Of a DNA stretch of 64,000 nt, positions 26,425-35,000 are shown piece after piece (positions within the stretch are counted from its first letter, which is position 1; each line of letters begins with the position of its first letter). The stretch is from Bacteroidota bacterium (GTDB lineage: Bacteria; Bacteroidota; Bacteroidia; Flavobacteriales; Schleiferiaceae). The position numbers and the translations under genes were made by a program. The notes under the pieces are model-generated. The model made no database searches and was not told where the DNA came from. It saw only the letters and a program-made list of their open reading frames with translations. The stretch spans positions 44,986-108,985 of the forward strand of contig QQUU01000007.1 in NCBI GenBank assembly GCA_003385605.1. Direction: 5' to 3'.

Positions 26425-28112
26425 TAAAAGCTTGTAGTTAGGGAGAAGCTCACACCGTTTGATGGAGGCACAACACGACATACACCACCTACACAGAAGA
26501 TACCGCGCTGTTGGCGCCCGTAGGAGAGTTGGAAGCGACTAGTGCCTGCGGTATAGACTACAGAAGCCAATGGATAGTGCAGTCTCTGTGCCTCGTCCGG
26601 GTTGCCGTAGTTGTAAATGTCTTGTACACTGAAGAACCAGTGCGGGGCAATGCTGTACTCCGCTAATGCCATAGCCATAGAGCCACGATCGTCTTTGGTA
26701 CTCAGGTGTTGAAATTCCGTGCGTAGGTAATGCTTACGCTTCACCTTGTAGAGGCTTTCCAAAATGAAAATATCCCCGCTCATCAGTTTCTGACCGTCTG
26801 GGTTTAGCAAGATGCTTTCATCGCCCAAACCGTCTTCCAACACGCTGCGGTTGTAAAACAGATTGAGGTACATAGCATTCACTTTGAGCTTCTTATTGAT
26901 CTTCTTGCTAAGGGTCACATTGAAGTCGTGGAAATAGGGAATGTCTCCGCGCATCATAGGATCGCTGTAGTAGCCTTGAAGTGTTCTCAGGGTATCCAAA
27001 GCAGGATCTACATAATCCTTATCGATGCTCTGTACAACGCTGTAGTTCACACTGAGTAGTGTACCGTATTTACCGCCTAAGGTGGTGTTGCGTTTGAATT
27101 TGTAGTTCGCCTCTAGTTGAATGCCTTCTTCCCCATTAATCTGTGTAGCATATTGATACAGCGCAGGTAGGGCATAGGTGTGTACTTGAGCGGTAGGGCT
27201 TAAGTAGTTTACCAGCATATCTATGGTAGAACCGTTTCGGTCCGTTCTAAACGACATGTTGTCGATGCGCTTTACGCCCGCAATAATTCCAAGACCGTTC
27301 TTGCTGTAGCTCACATTTGCCAGAATGCCGTTCCCGTCTTTATAGATATAGCCGTTATCTGCAGAAGGATCGTTAGCCTTGTAGGCATATTCTACTTGCA
27401 TCGCCCAAGGGCCCTTTGAAATTTGCGTTCTAACACCGCCTGCGGCAACGTTCTCGGGCAGCACTAAAAACGGATCGTTGGCGCGCTGGTATTTGCTCAT
27501 GTAGCTACCGCCGACAGTCCATCGTAGACCTGCTGAATCTAGTTTAGGGAATAGTTCTTTACTTAGGTTGTATTCTGCATCAATTCCTCTAAGGAGTCCC
27601 GGACTTTTCTCAAAGTAAAAACGCTGACGTCCCATCACTGCCTTCAAGCTTAAGCCACTTACTGGATTTACCTTAATGCGTACGCCGTCCATGGCGTTAT
27701 CATAACCTAGGCCACGCTCTTCGTAGGAACGGAAGACCATACCTGTTCCGAACTGCTCGTAGAAATTTCCAACGGTAATGTCCAATCCGTCTTGTTTGAA
27801 TTGTAAGTAGCGGTAGGTGATGCCTTCACCACGGTACCCTTCCGGAAAACCGAGCATTACATTTTGATAGTTCTCATAACGCAGGCCCGAAGAAAAGTTG
27901 CCGTCAGTGTACACGAAATTCGCGTAGCCTTGTCCTAAGAAGCGTTCATCAGGATAAAACTCACCGGTTGGGTCAATGCTTTCGTCACGGAGATACAACT
28001 GACCGTCCAGTTGAAAATTACCGTGAAGTTGGCCGCCAAAAGTATTTTGCTCTTGCGCAAAGGATGCGGTAGCACTACAAATAGCCCAAGCAAATAAGAG
28101 AAGTCTTTTCAT
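26424..28112 (-). CDS. DUF6029-type outer-membrane protein
   Basis: A 562-residue protein with a clear signal peptide (ending ASFAQ, about residue 20) and alternating aromatic/polar strands through its whole length, ending in a terminal Phe (SLTTSF), as expected of an outer-membrane beta barrel. I recognise it as a DUF6029-like family common in Bacteroidota; no enzymatic motif is visible. It begins three bases after tlpA and is coupled to the Omp28 gene (one-base overlap), so the three are one operon. A barrel between two thioredoxin-fold proteins suggests a shared envelope function, not established. Confidence 0.72.
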   Translation of the reverse strand: MKRLLLFAWAICSATASFAQEQNTFGGQLHGNFQLDGQLYLRDESIDPTGEFYPDERFLGQGYANFVYTDGNFSSGLRYENYQNVMLGFPEGYRGEGITYRYLQFKQDGLDITVGNFYEQFGTGMVFRSYEERGLGYDNAMDGVRIKVNPVSGLSLKAVMGRQRFYFEKSPGLLRGIDAEYNLSKELFPKLDSAGLRWTVGGSYMSKYQRANDPFLVLPENVAAGGVRTQISKGPWAMQVEYAYKANDPSADNGYIYKDGNGILANVSYSKNGLGIIAGVKRIDNMSFRTDRNGSTIDMLVNYLSPTAQVHTYALPALYQYATQINGEEGIQLEANYKFKRNTTLGGKYGTLLSVNYSVVQSIDKDYVDPALDTLRTLQGYYSDPMMRGDIPYFHDFNVTLSKKINKKLKVNAMYLNLFYNRSVLEDGLGDESILLNPDGQKLMSGDIFILESLYKVKRKHYLRTEFQHLSTKDDRGSMAMALAEYSIAPHWFFSVQDIYNYGNPDEAQRLHYPLASVVYTAGTSRFQLSYGRQQRGIFCVGGVCRVVPPSNGVSFSLTTSF

Positions 28113-28115
28113 GAA

Positions 28116-28616
28116 TTAGTGACTTGGATCGTGACCTGCTGCTACCTCTTCGACAACTTCAGCAAGTTCTTCTTCGTCTCCAGGTGAATATCCGCTGTGC
28201 TTCCACACGACCTCACCTTCCTTATTGAGTACTAGAGTGAAGGGTACATTTACAATACCCAAGTTTCTTTTTAAATCTTGATTTTCATCGAGCAATACCG
28301 TGTATTCCCATCCCTGTCCTTGGACCATAGGTGCGACACGTGCGGAATTGCGAGAATCATCAATGCTTACTGCGAGGACTTTAGCACCTACCTCTTCTTC
28401 AAGGTCAATGGCGTAATCCATAAATGCTGTCAATTCTTTGATACACGGTTTACACCATGTTGCCCAGAAGCTAATGACTGTTGGTCCTTCATCACTGATG
28501 GCATCTTGGATGTTGATGCTTTGACCGTCGAGGGTCTTAAGCATAGTACTTGGCAATTCTTGAGCGCCAAGCTGAAATAGACCAATAAAGGCGATTGCGG
28601 TAAGAAGTTGTTTCAT
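28116..28616 (-). CDS. TlpA-type thiol-disulfide oxidoreductase
   Basis: A 166-residue exported thioredoxin-fold protein. A signal peptide covers about residues 1-18 (ending LGAQ). The active site WCKPC lies in SFWATWCKPCIKEL, and the cis-proline loop is NVPFTLVL. It is of the AhpC/TSA-TlpA type, usually reducing disulfides in the periplasm. It ends in an acidic tail. First of the tlpA-DUF6029-Omp28 operon; a terminator of the upstream gene lies just ahead, so it has its own promoter, which I could not identify. Confidence 0.9.
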   Translation of the reverse strand: MKQLLTAIAFIGLFQLGAQELPSTMLKTLDGQSINIQDAISDEGPTVISFWATWCKPCIKELTAFMDYAIDLEEEVGAKVLAVSIDDSRNSARVAPMVQGQGWEYTVLLDENQDLKRNLGIVNVPFTLVLNKEGEVVWKHSGYSPGDEEELAEVVEEVAAGHDPSH

Positions 28617-28633
28617 GTTCTCTAGGGTGTATC

Positions 28634-28665
28634 AAAAAAAAACGGGGAGCCTTTCGGCCCCCCGT
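28634..28665 (-). terminator. Intrinsic terminator of the large Omp28-like gene
   Basis: Read on the minus strand, ACGGGGGGCC and GGCTCCCCGT form a 10-bp stem (one G-T pair) closed by a GAAA tetraloop, followed by a run of T residues. It lies between the 28686 stop and the tlpA start, separating the two units. Confidence 0.92.
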
Positions 28666-28685
28666 AAAAATAACATATTTAATGC

Positions 28686-30566
28686 TTAGTGAGCAACGTT
28701 CAAACGCAAGGTCTTGCTTACGCCGTTTACGTTAACATTCACAAAGTATAGACCAGCGCTCAAAGCACTTGTTGGTAGCTCAACTTTCTGAGTACCTGCG
28801 TCCATAGTCATAGCATCAGTGTATACCGTTTGACCCATAGCGTTTACTACGTTCAACGTTACATCTGAACGGTCGATCAAATCAATCTCAACACCGGCAA
28901 ATTCGTTTGCTGGGTTAGGGTATACTGCGATGTAACGCGCCATGTCGTCCATTTCGTTTACCCCAGAAGTTGTGTACATAGCGTAAGCGCTCTGCAACAC
29001 TTCACCCGTTGAGTTGTCTTGCAACCAAACGATGACGTCCATGTTTGATGTACCTACCCAGAAATCGTAAGAACCTTGCGCTGGCGCAGAGTTCACAGAA
29101 ATCGTAGAGTTTGCGTAGTGCGTGTAAGTGTTACCAGCAGTCATGTTTGCCATGCTGTGGCCGTTTGATCCGTCCATAAACTTGCGGAATACGTGGTAGA
29201 ACGTAGTCTCGCCATTCGTTTGAACGTTGTGAGAAATCTCTTTCTCAATCATTGCCATGTGCAACACAACATTTGAACCAAGGTTCGCCAAAGCGTCTAC
29301 AGTAGCATCACACTGGATGTACGTACCAGTTGCACTCCACTCTGCCTCTAGTTCTGCTAGTGCTGGAATGTTCTTCACTAGGTCAATGTTCGCTTGAGAA
29401 GTTGGGATGTTAGAACCTGCGTAAACAACATCTGGCACACCGTTGATACCGTAAGCAACACGACGGTCAGCAGCTTCTTGGTTGTATGCAGGGTCGTTAC
29501 CTGGTGAAGGCCAGTTCATCTGGTACTTCACAGAAGTTACACGACCTGTAGATGTGTTCGCATCGTTATCGTCCAACAGGTCTTTGTAACCTGGGTTGAA
29601 TGAAGCACAAGGTCCACAAGTAGAAGAAGTGAACTCCTCTGCCAATACTACGCGGTCAGCTGTTGCTGTTAGTACTTCAATAGCTGCGCTTAGTGTATCG
29701 TTCGACGTATTTTGGTCGAATGTACCGTTTACTGGAGAAGCGTAAATGTCTACAGTGTAGTTACCTGTAGAGCTCGGCGTCCAGTTTGTTGAGTGTGTCC
29801 AAGTGTACGAATCGTAAGGAGCAATGCTCAAACCTGTCAAGTTCGTAGTTACTGCAGTACCACCGTTAACCGAGTAGTTGATGGTTGCTGATGTAATTGT
29901 TGTACCACCGTAGTTTTTCAAAGTTCCTTCCAAAGTGAAAGGTGCGTTGTTCAAACCAATTGTTGAAGGCATGTCTAAAGACTCTACTGCTACGTCAAAG
30001 TTGTAAGGTGCGAAAACTGCGAAGTCGTCGATAGCCAAGCCGTACAACCAGCCACCACCGTCTTGGTAGTTGAATGCGAACTGTACGTTTGCATTACCAC
30101 ATGCAGCACTAACGTCGATCCATTGGCTTGCCCAATCACCTGCTGGATCAAGAGTAGCAAGAGTTGTCCAGTTAGAACCACCGTCCGTAGTGTACAAGAA
30201 CTCTGCAACTTCAGTCGCTCCGCTGTAGGTCGCGCCAAAGTAGAACGACTTAAATGTCGCGTGCATTACTGAGTAGTTGCTCAAATCAATAGTATCCGTG
30301 ATAAGGTACTCGTCTCCTTTGTTACAGTTACAGCCGTCGTCGTTTGTGGCAACGATATTTGAACCTGGATCTGTGATAGTAAAGTAGCTCGAGCTCAAGG
30401 TAGAAGCCGAACCAGAAAGGAAACCACCGTCAGTGGCTTGCGTCGACTGCGTCCATCCCGTTGGGATACCGCTGTTGAAATCAGTAGAATAGATAACGCT
30501 TTGTCCTTGCGCCATCGCTACTGTTGCAGTACAAACTGCAAATAGGGATAGTAAAAGTTTTTTCAT
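28686..30566 (-). CDS. Omp28-like T9SS cargo with type A sorting domain
   Basis: A 626-residue secreted protein. A signal peptide (about residues 1-20, ending AMAQ) leads into a jelly-roll domain of the MAM/choice-of-anchor-J kind (about 25-190; FNSGIPTGW). Next comes a CARDB-like immunoglobulin domain (about 195-305), then an Omp28-type thioredoxin-like segment with EEFTSSTCGPC. The last roughly 75 residues are a type A T9SS sorting domain (VYPNPANEF, GLYFVNV). I start it at 30566 because the signal peptide begins there. It should be exported by the SprA-dependent system. It has its own terminator. Function beyond secretion is unknown. Confidence 0.86.
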   Translation of the reverse strand: MKKLLLSLFAVCTATVAMAQGQSVIYSTDFNSGIPTGWTQSTQATDGGFLSGSASTLSSSYFTITDPGSNIVATNDDGCNCNKGDEYLITDTIDLSNYSVMHATFKSFYFGATYSGATEVAEFLYTTDGGSNWTTLATLDPAGDWASQWIDVSAACGNANVQFAFNYQDGGGWLYGLAIDDFAVFAPYNFDVAVESLDMPSTIGLNNAPFTLEGTLKNYGGTTITSATINYSVNGGTAVTTNLTGLSIAPYDSYTWTHSTNWTPSSTGNYTVDIYASPVNGTFDQNTSNDTLSAAIEVLTATADRVVLAEEFTSSTCGPCASFNPGYKDLLDDNDANTSTGRVTSVKYQMNWPSPGNDPAYNQEAADRRVAYGINGVPDVVYAGSNIPTSQANIDLVKNIPALAELEAEWSATGTYIQCDATVDALANLGSNVVLHMAMIEKEISHNVQTNGETTFYHVFRKFMDGSNGHSMANMTAGNTYTHYANSTISVNSAPAQGSYDFWVGTSNMDVIVWLQDNSTGEVLQSAYAMYTTSGVNEMDDMARYIAVYPNPANEFAGVEIDLIDRSDVTLNVVNAMGQTVYTDAMTMDAGTQKVELPTSALSAGLYFVNVNVNGVSKTLRLNVAH

Positions 30567-30622
30567 GTAATTGAAATTTGAATGCGGGAATTTAGCAAAA
30601 AAAGAGGCACGAAACACCATGC

Positions 30623-30650
30623 TTGGGTTGGATAACATTGGTTATCTTTG
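30623..30650 (+). promoter_or_regulatory. Promoter of the cysteine-rich T9SS gene
   Basis: TTG (30623-30625) and TATCTTTG (30643-30650) with a 17-base spacer fit the Bacteroidota consensus. The -7 element is 21 bases ahead of the ATG at 30672. The region lies between two divergent genes for T9SS cargo. Confidence 0.65.
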
Positions 30651-30671
30651 AGCATAGAAATTGTATTAGAA

Positions 30672-31349
30672 ATGAAAAGAACCCTATTACTCCTATCGTT
30701 CGTCTTGACTGCTGCTGGTCTAAACGCTCAATCGCTCGCCGTCCATGAGATGGATACAGTGCTTGAGGTAAATTCTACGGCCATGGCAGATTATGGATTT
30801 TCTATTGATATCAAGAACGTAAGTTCTACCGATGTGGATGTCTATGTTCGTCGCGCCTACCACGAGATGGATTGTGCATACGACAGTGGTTATTTTTGTT
30901 GGGACTACTGCTACGGCAGTGATATCGACAGCTCGATTGGTTACATCAACATACAGCCTGGCGTTGTTAAAGGGGACTTTTCAGGCCACGTATACTCACC
31001 AACAACGGGAAGCTCTTGTTCTGATAGCACGCGATACGTGTTCTACAATGGAAAAGACAACAGCGACTCTTTAAGCGTTTGGGTCACCATTTCTGCGGGT
31101 CCAACGGTTGGGACGATCGAGTTAAGTGTCACTGAAAGCAAGGTTTATCCTAATCCAGCAGTGAACATACTTCATATTGAAACCCAAAAAGCAGGGACAT
31201 TTACCTTATTTAACACCTTGGGTGAGGAGGTAAAACGCACCTATTTGGTGCCCGGTCAGAATGCAGTTTCTGTGGCAGATTGCTCCAACGGTATTTATCT
31301 CTACAGCATTGATGGCTCTACTTTCAAAAGAGTAGTCATTAACCACTAG
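30672..31349 (+). CDS. Small cysteine-rich T9SS cargo with type A sorting domain
   Basis: A 225-residue secreted protein with a signal peptide (ending GLNAQ, about residue 19), an Ig-like N-terminal domain and a C-terminal type A T9SS sorting domain (KVYPNPAVN, SNGIYLYSI). Between them is a cysteine cluster (about residues 70-120: MDC, YFCWDYCYG, SSCSD), giving at least four cysteines plus one in the sorting domain. The start at 30672 is set by the signal peptide and the promoter just upstream. It is divergent from the large Omp28-like cargo. I do not recognise the N-terminal domain as an enzyme. Confidence 0.8.
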   Translation: MKRTLLLLSFVLTAAGLNAQSLAVHEMDTVLEVNSTAMADYGFSIDIKNVSSTDVDVYVRRAYHEMDCAYDSGYFCWDYCYGSDIDSSIGYINIQPGVVKGDFSGHVYSPTTGSSCSDSTRYVFYNGKDNSDSLSVWVTISAGPTVGTIELSVTESKVYPNPAVNILHIETQKAGTFTLFNTLGEEVKRTYLVPGQNAVSVADCSNGIYLYSIDGSTFKRVVINH

Positions 31350-31372
31350 GTTTTTTTTGAATTTTAGAAACT

Positions 31373-31396
31373 GCCGCGCTGCCAGCGCGGCTTTTT
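31373..31396 (+). terminator. Intrinsic terminator ahead of ruvA
   Basis: GCCGCGCT (31373-31380) pairs perfectly with AGCGCGGC (31384-31391) around a 3-base loop and is followed by five T. It ends the cysteine-rich cargo gene. Confidence 0.9.
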
Positions 31397-31454
31397 CATT
31401 TTAGGCGTACGAAAGACCATTTTAAGACGTTATCCTTAGATTGAAATACCGAAT

Positions 31455-32039
31455 ATGATTTACTACGTAAAAGGCAATTTTGTTGAGAAGACCGCAACCA
31501 ATGTGATTGTGGATTGCGCCGGAGTTGGTTACGATGTTCAGATCTCTTTGAATACTTACGCAGATATCGAGCCGTTGGCTGAAGGCTTGCTTTTCACCTA
31601 CCATTTGGTGCGCGAGGATGCGGAAATGCTCTTCGGCTTTTCTACAAAACGAGAAAAGGCACTTTTTGAATTACTCATTTCAGTGAGTGGTGTAGGTGCG
31701 AATACGGCCAGAGTCATTTTAAGTTCACTTGCCCCGGCTGAGGTAGAACAAGCTATTATGTCCGAAGATGCTGCGACCTTACAAGGGGTCAAGGGTATTG
31801 GGGCGAAAACGGCCCAGCGTATAGTTATTGATCTTCGAGACAAAGTGGCTAAGGTGGCTGCTGCTGGCGACTCACCAATGCTCGCAAGGGCAGGGGGTGC
31901 GCGTGCAGAGGCACATGCCGCCTTGACAACGCTCGGTATTTCTGCTAAACAAGCTGAAGGTGCGTTGAACAAACTACTCAAGCAGGATCCTGCCATGAGT
32001 ACGGAAGAATTAGTAAGAAAAGCTTTGCAACTGCTGTAA
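31455..32039 (+). CDS. ruvA: Holliday junction DNA-binding subunit RuvA
   Basis: A 194-residue tetrameric junction-binding protein that recruits RuvB. It has an N-terminal OB fold (MIYYVKGNFVEKT...), two helix-hairpin-helix motifs (SGVGANTARVIL and KGIGAKTAQRIV) and a C-terminal RuvB-contact domain after an alanine/glycine linker. The length is normal. sprA begins at the base after its stop. The ruvA-sprA-gcvH order is one I know from other Bacteroidota. Confidence 0.96.
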   Translation: MIYYVKGNFVEKTATNVIVDCAGVGYDVQISLNTYADIEPLAEGLLFTYHLVREDAEMLFGFSTKREKALFELLISVSGVGANTARVILSSLAPAEVEQAIMSEDAATLQGVKGIGAKTAQRIVIDLRDKVAKVAAAGDSPMLARAGGARAEAHAALTTLGISAKQAEGALNKLLKQDPAMSTEELVRKALQLL

Positions 32040-35000
32040 ATGCCAAGAAATTGGAAGAAATATATAAGTAGAACGGTTCTCGCTCTACTGTTTATTCCAG
32101 TGATGAGCTACGGACAAGAAAGCTCTGACACTACCGGAACAGGTGGTGTTACAGTTTCTTTGCCAGAACCTGCGAACTACGCTAAGGAAATCATTTACGA
32201 CCCTACTACGGGCAACTACTTGGTATACAAAAAGATTGGTGACATCCGCCTTCCTATTCCCGAGGTATGGACCGTTGATCAGTACCGCCAGTATATGTAC
32301 GACATGGCCGAACAGGATTACATGGCAGATAAAGCTGCGTTGTACAATCCAACAGGCGATAATCCGCGCGACGGCGAAGGTTTGGTTCCCCAGATTCAAA
32401 CGGGCAACGAAGCCCTTGGCAAGGTATTCGGGAGCGATCTCGTAGAAATTCGTCCTCAGGGTATGGCTGAAATACGTTTCGGAGGCCGTTACCAGTACGT
32501 TGAAAATCCAGGGATTCCAGTACGAAATCAGAAGACCTTTGCCTTTGATTTTGGCCAGCGCATTCAGATGAATGTCAAGGGTAAAATTGGCGATCGTTTG
32601 GAACTAGGTGTGAATTATGACACCGAGGCATCTTTTGCGTTTGACAATCAAATGAAATTGGACTTTGAGGGCGAAGAAGACGATATCATCAAGCGTCTCG
32701 AGATGGGTAACATCAACATGCCGCTCAATAGCTCCTTGATTACGGGCGCCCAAAGCCTTTTTGGTTTAAAGGGCCAATTCCAATTTGGAAACACCACCGT
32801 TACTACCGTCTTCTCAGAGCAACGCTCACAAAGCCAGAGCATCAATGTACAGGGTGGGGGAACCACCACCGAGTTCTACATCCAAGGCGACCAATACGAA
32901 GCGAACCGCCACTACTTCTTGGCGCAATTTTTCCGAGAGCATTACGAAGAATACCTCGAGAACATGCCGTTGGTTACGTCGCCGGTTCAAATTACCAAGG
33001 TGGAGGTATGGGTGACCAACGAACGAAGCTCTACTCAAAACCTTCGCAATATTGTCGCTTTCATGGACCTTGGTTCAGATGCTAAGTATGCATATCGCGA
33101 CCCAAATTCCACCTTACCTGGTGTGAGCATCTTCCCAGGTTCGAACGTCAACATCGAAGGATACCCGAACAATGCAAACAACCAGCTGGATCCTCTGGCC
33201 TTAGAGGCAAACATCCCCGGGGTTAGAGATATTGCTACAGCGAACCAAGATTTGAGTACATCAGGATTTTTGGAGGCTCGAGAGTATGTAGAGTTGGCCA
33301 ATGCTCGAAAGCTCGAACAGAATCAATACAAATTCCACCCACAGCTCGGTTACATCACCTTGAATCAAGCGCTGAACCAAGATGAGGTGCTCGCGGTAGC
33401 TTTCCAATATACCGCAGGAGGCCGCACGTACCAGGTTGGGGAATTTTCAAACGATGGTGTCACTCCACCAAAGACCTTGATCCTTAAGCTTCTGAAGAGT
33501 ACGGTACTTGATGTACGCATGCCAACTTGGGATTTGATGATGAAAAACATCTATGCATTGAATGCCTTCCAGTTGGACCGCGAAGATTTCTACATGGACG
33601 TGCTGTACATGAACGACGAGACGGGAGTTCCTATTCCTTTCCTTCCCGATGGAAATTTGAGTGATACATTGCTCGTCGGGGTGATGGAGTTGGACCGATT
33701 GAACAACAACAATGACCCGTTCCCGGACGGGATATTTGACTTTGTTCCTGGGGTGACCATCGACCAGCAGCGCGGTCGAATTATTTTCCCGGTTATTGAG
33801 CCATTTGGTTCGAACCTCGAAGAAAAATTGGACACCGAACAGGCAAGAAATAAGTACGTCTACAACGCGCTTTACGACAGTACTCGCTTTCGTGCTCAAG
33901 AGCAGACTCAAAAGAACAAATTCATCCTCCGCGGCCAGTACAAGAGCGCCTCGGGGTCTGAAATTTCTCTCGGTGCATTCAACATCCCCCGAGGCTCCGT
34001 CACTGTAACGGCAGGCGGGAGAACCTTGACAGAAAATCAGGACTACACGGTTGATTACTCCTTAGGAAGGGTGCGCATCATTAACGAAGGCGTGATGAAT
34101 TCTGGTTCTCCAATCAAGGTAAACTTTGAAAACAACACCTTATTTAACGTTCAGACCAAGACGTTCTACGGAACGAATATCGACCACAAAGTCAACGACC
34201 ATTTGAATGTGGGCGGGACTTGGTTGCATTTGACCGAACGTCCACTGACCCAAAAGGTGAACATCGGTGACGAACCTATTTCGAATACGATTTGGGGGAT
34301 GAATACCAACTACAGCAACGAGGCACCCTACCTCACGCGATTGATGGATGCACTGCCATTTATCGAAACCAAGGAAAAGAGTCAGCTCCAATTCCGTGGT
34401 GAATTCGCCCACCTCATTCCAGGCTCTCCTCGAGGCATTCGAATTACAGGTTCGGAGACTACCTACCTCGATGATTTTGAAAGTTCACAGACGACCATTG
34501 ACCTGCGCAGCTTGAATGCTTGGAATTTGGCGTCCACCCCAGGCAACCAAGACGACTTGTTCCCGGAGAGTGCACTCAACAATGATTTGGCGTACGGGTA
34601 CAACCGTGCAAAATTGGCTTGGTACATCATTGACCCATCCTTGTATACTGGAGGTAGTGCAGTGCCTGATAATATTCGCAACGATCCGGAGATCACCTCT
34701 GACCAACGCATGCGTGAAGTTTTGGTGAAAGAGGTCTTCCCGAACTACTCTTTAGCGCAAAACGAAGCACGAAACTTGGCCATGTTTGATTTGGCCTACT
34801 ACCCGAGCGAGCCAGGACCCTACAACTTCGATGTGGAAGGAGAACCGGGCATAAGCGCTGGACTAACTGCTGACGGTTCACTTGCTGATCCATCTTCACG
34901 CTGGGCGGGTATCATGCGTCCACTGCAGATCAACAACTTTGAGGAGCAAAACATAGAATTCATCCAATTCTGGGTGATGGATCCATTCTACGAGAATGAC

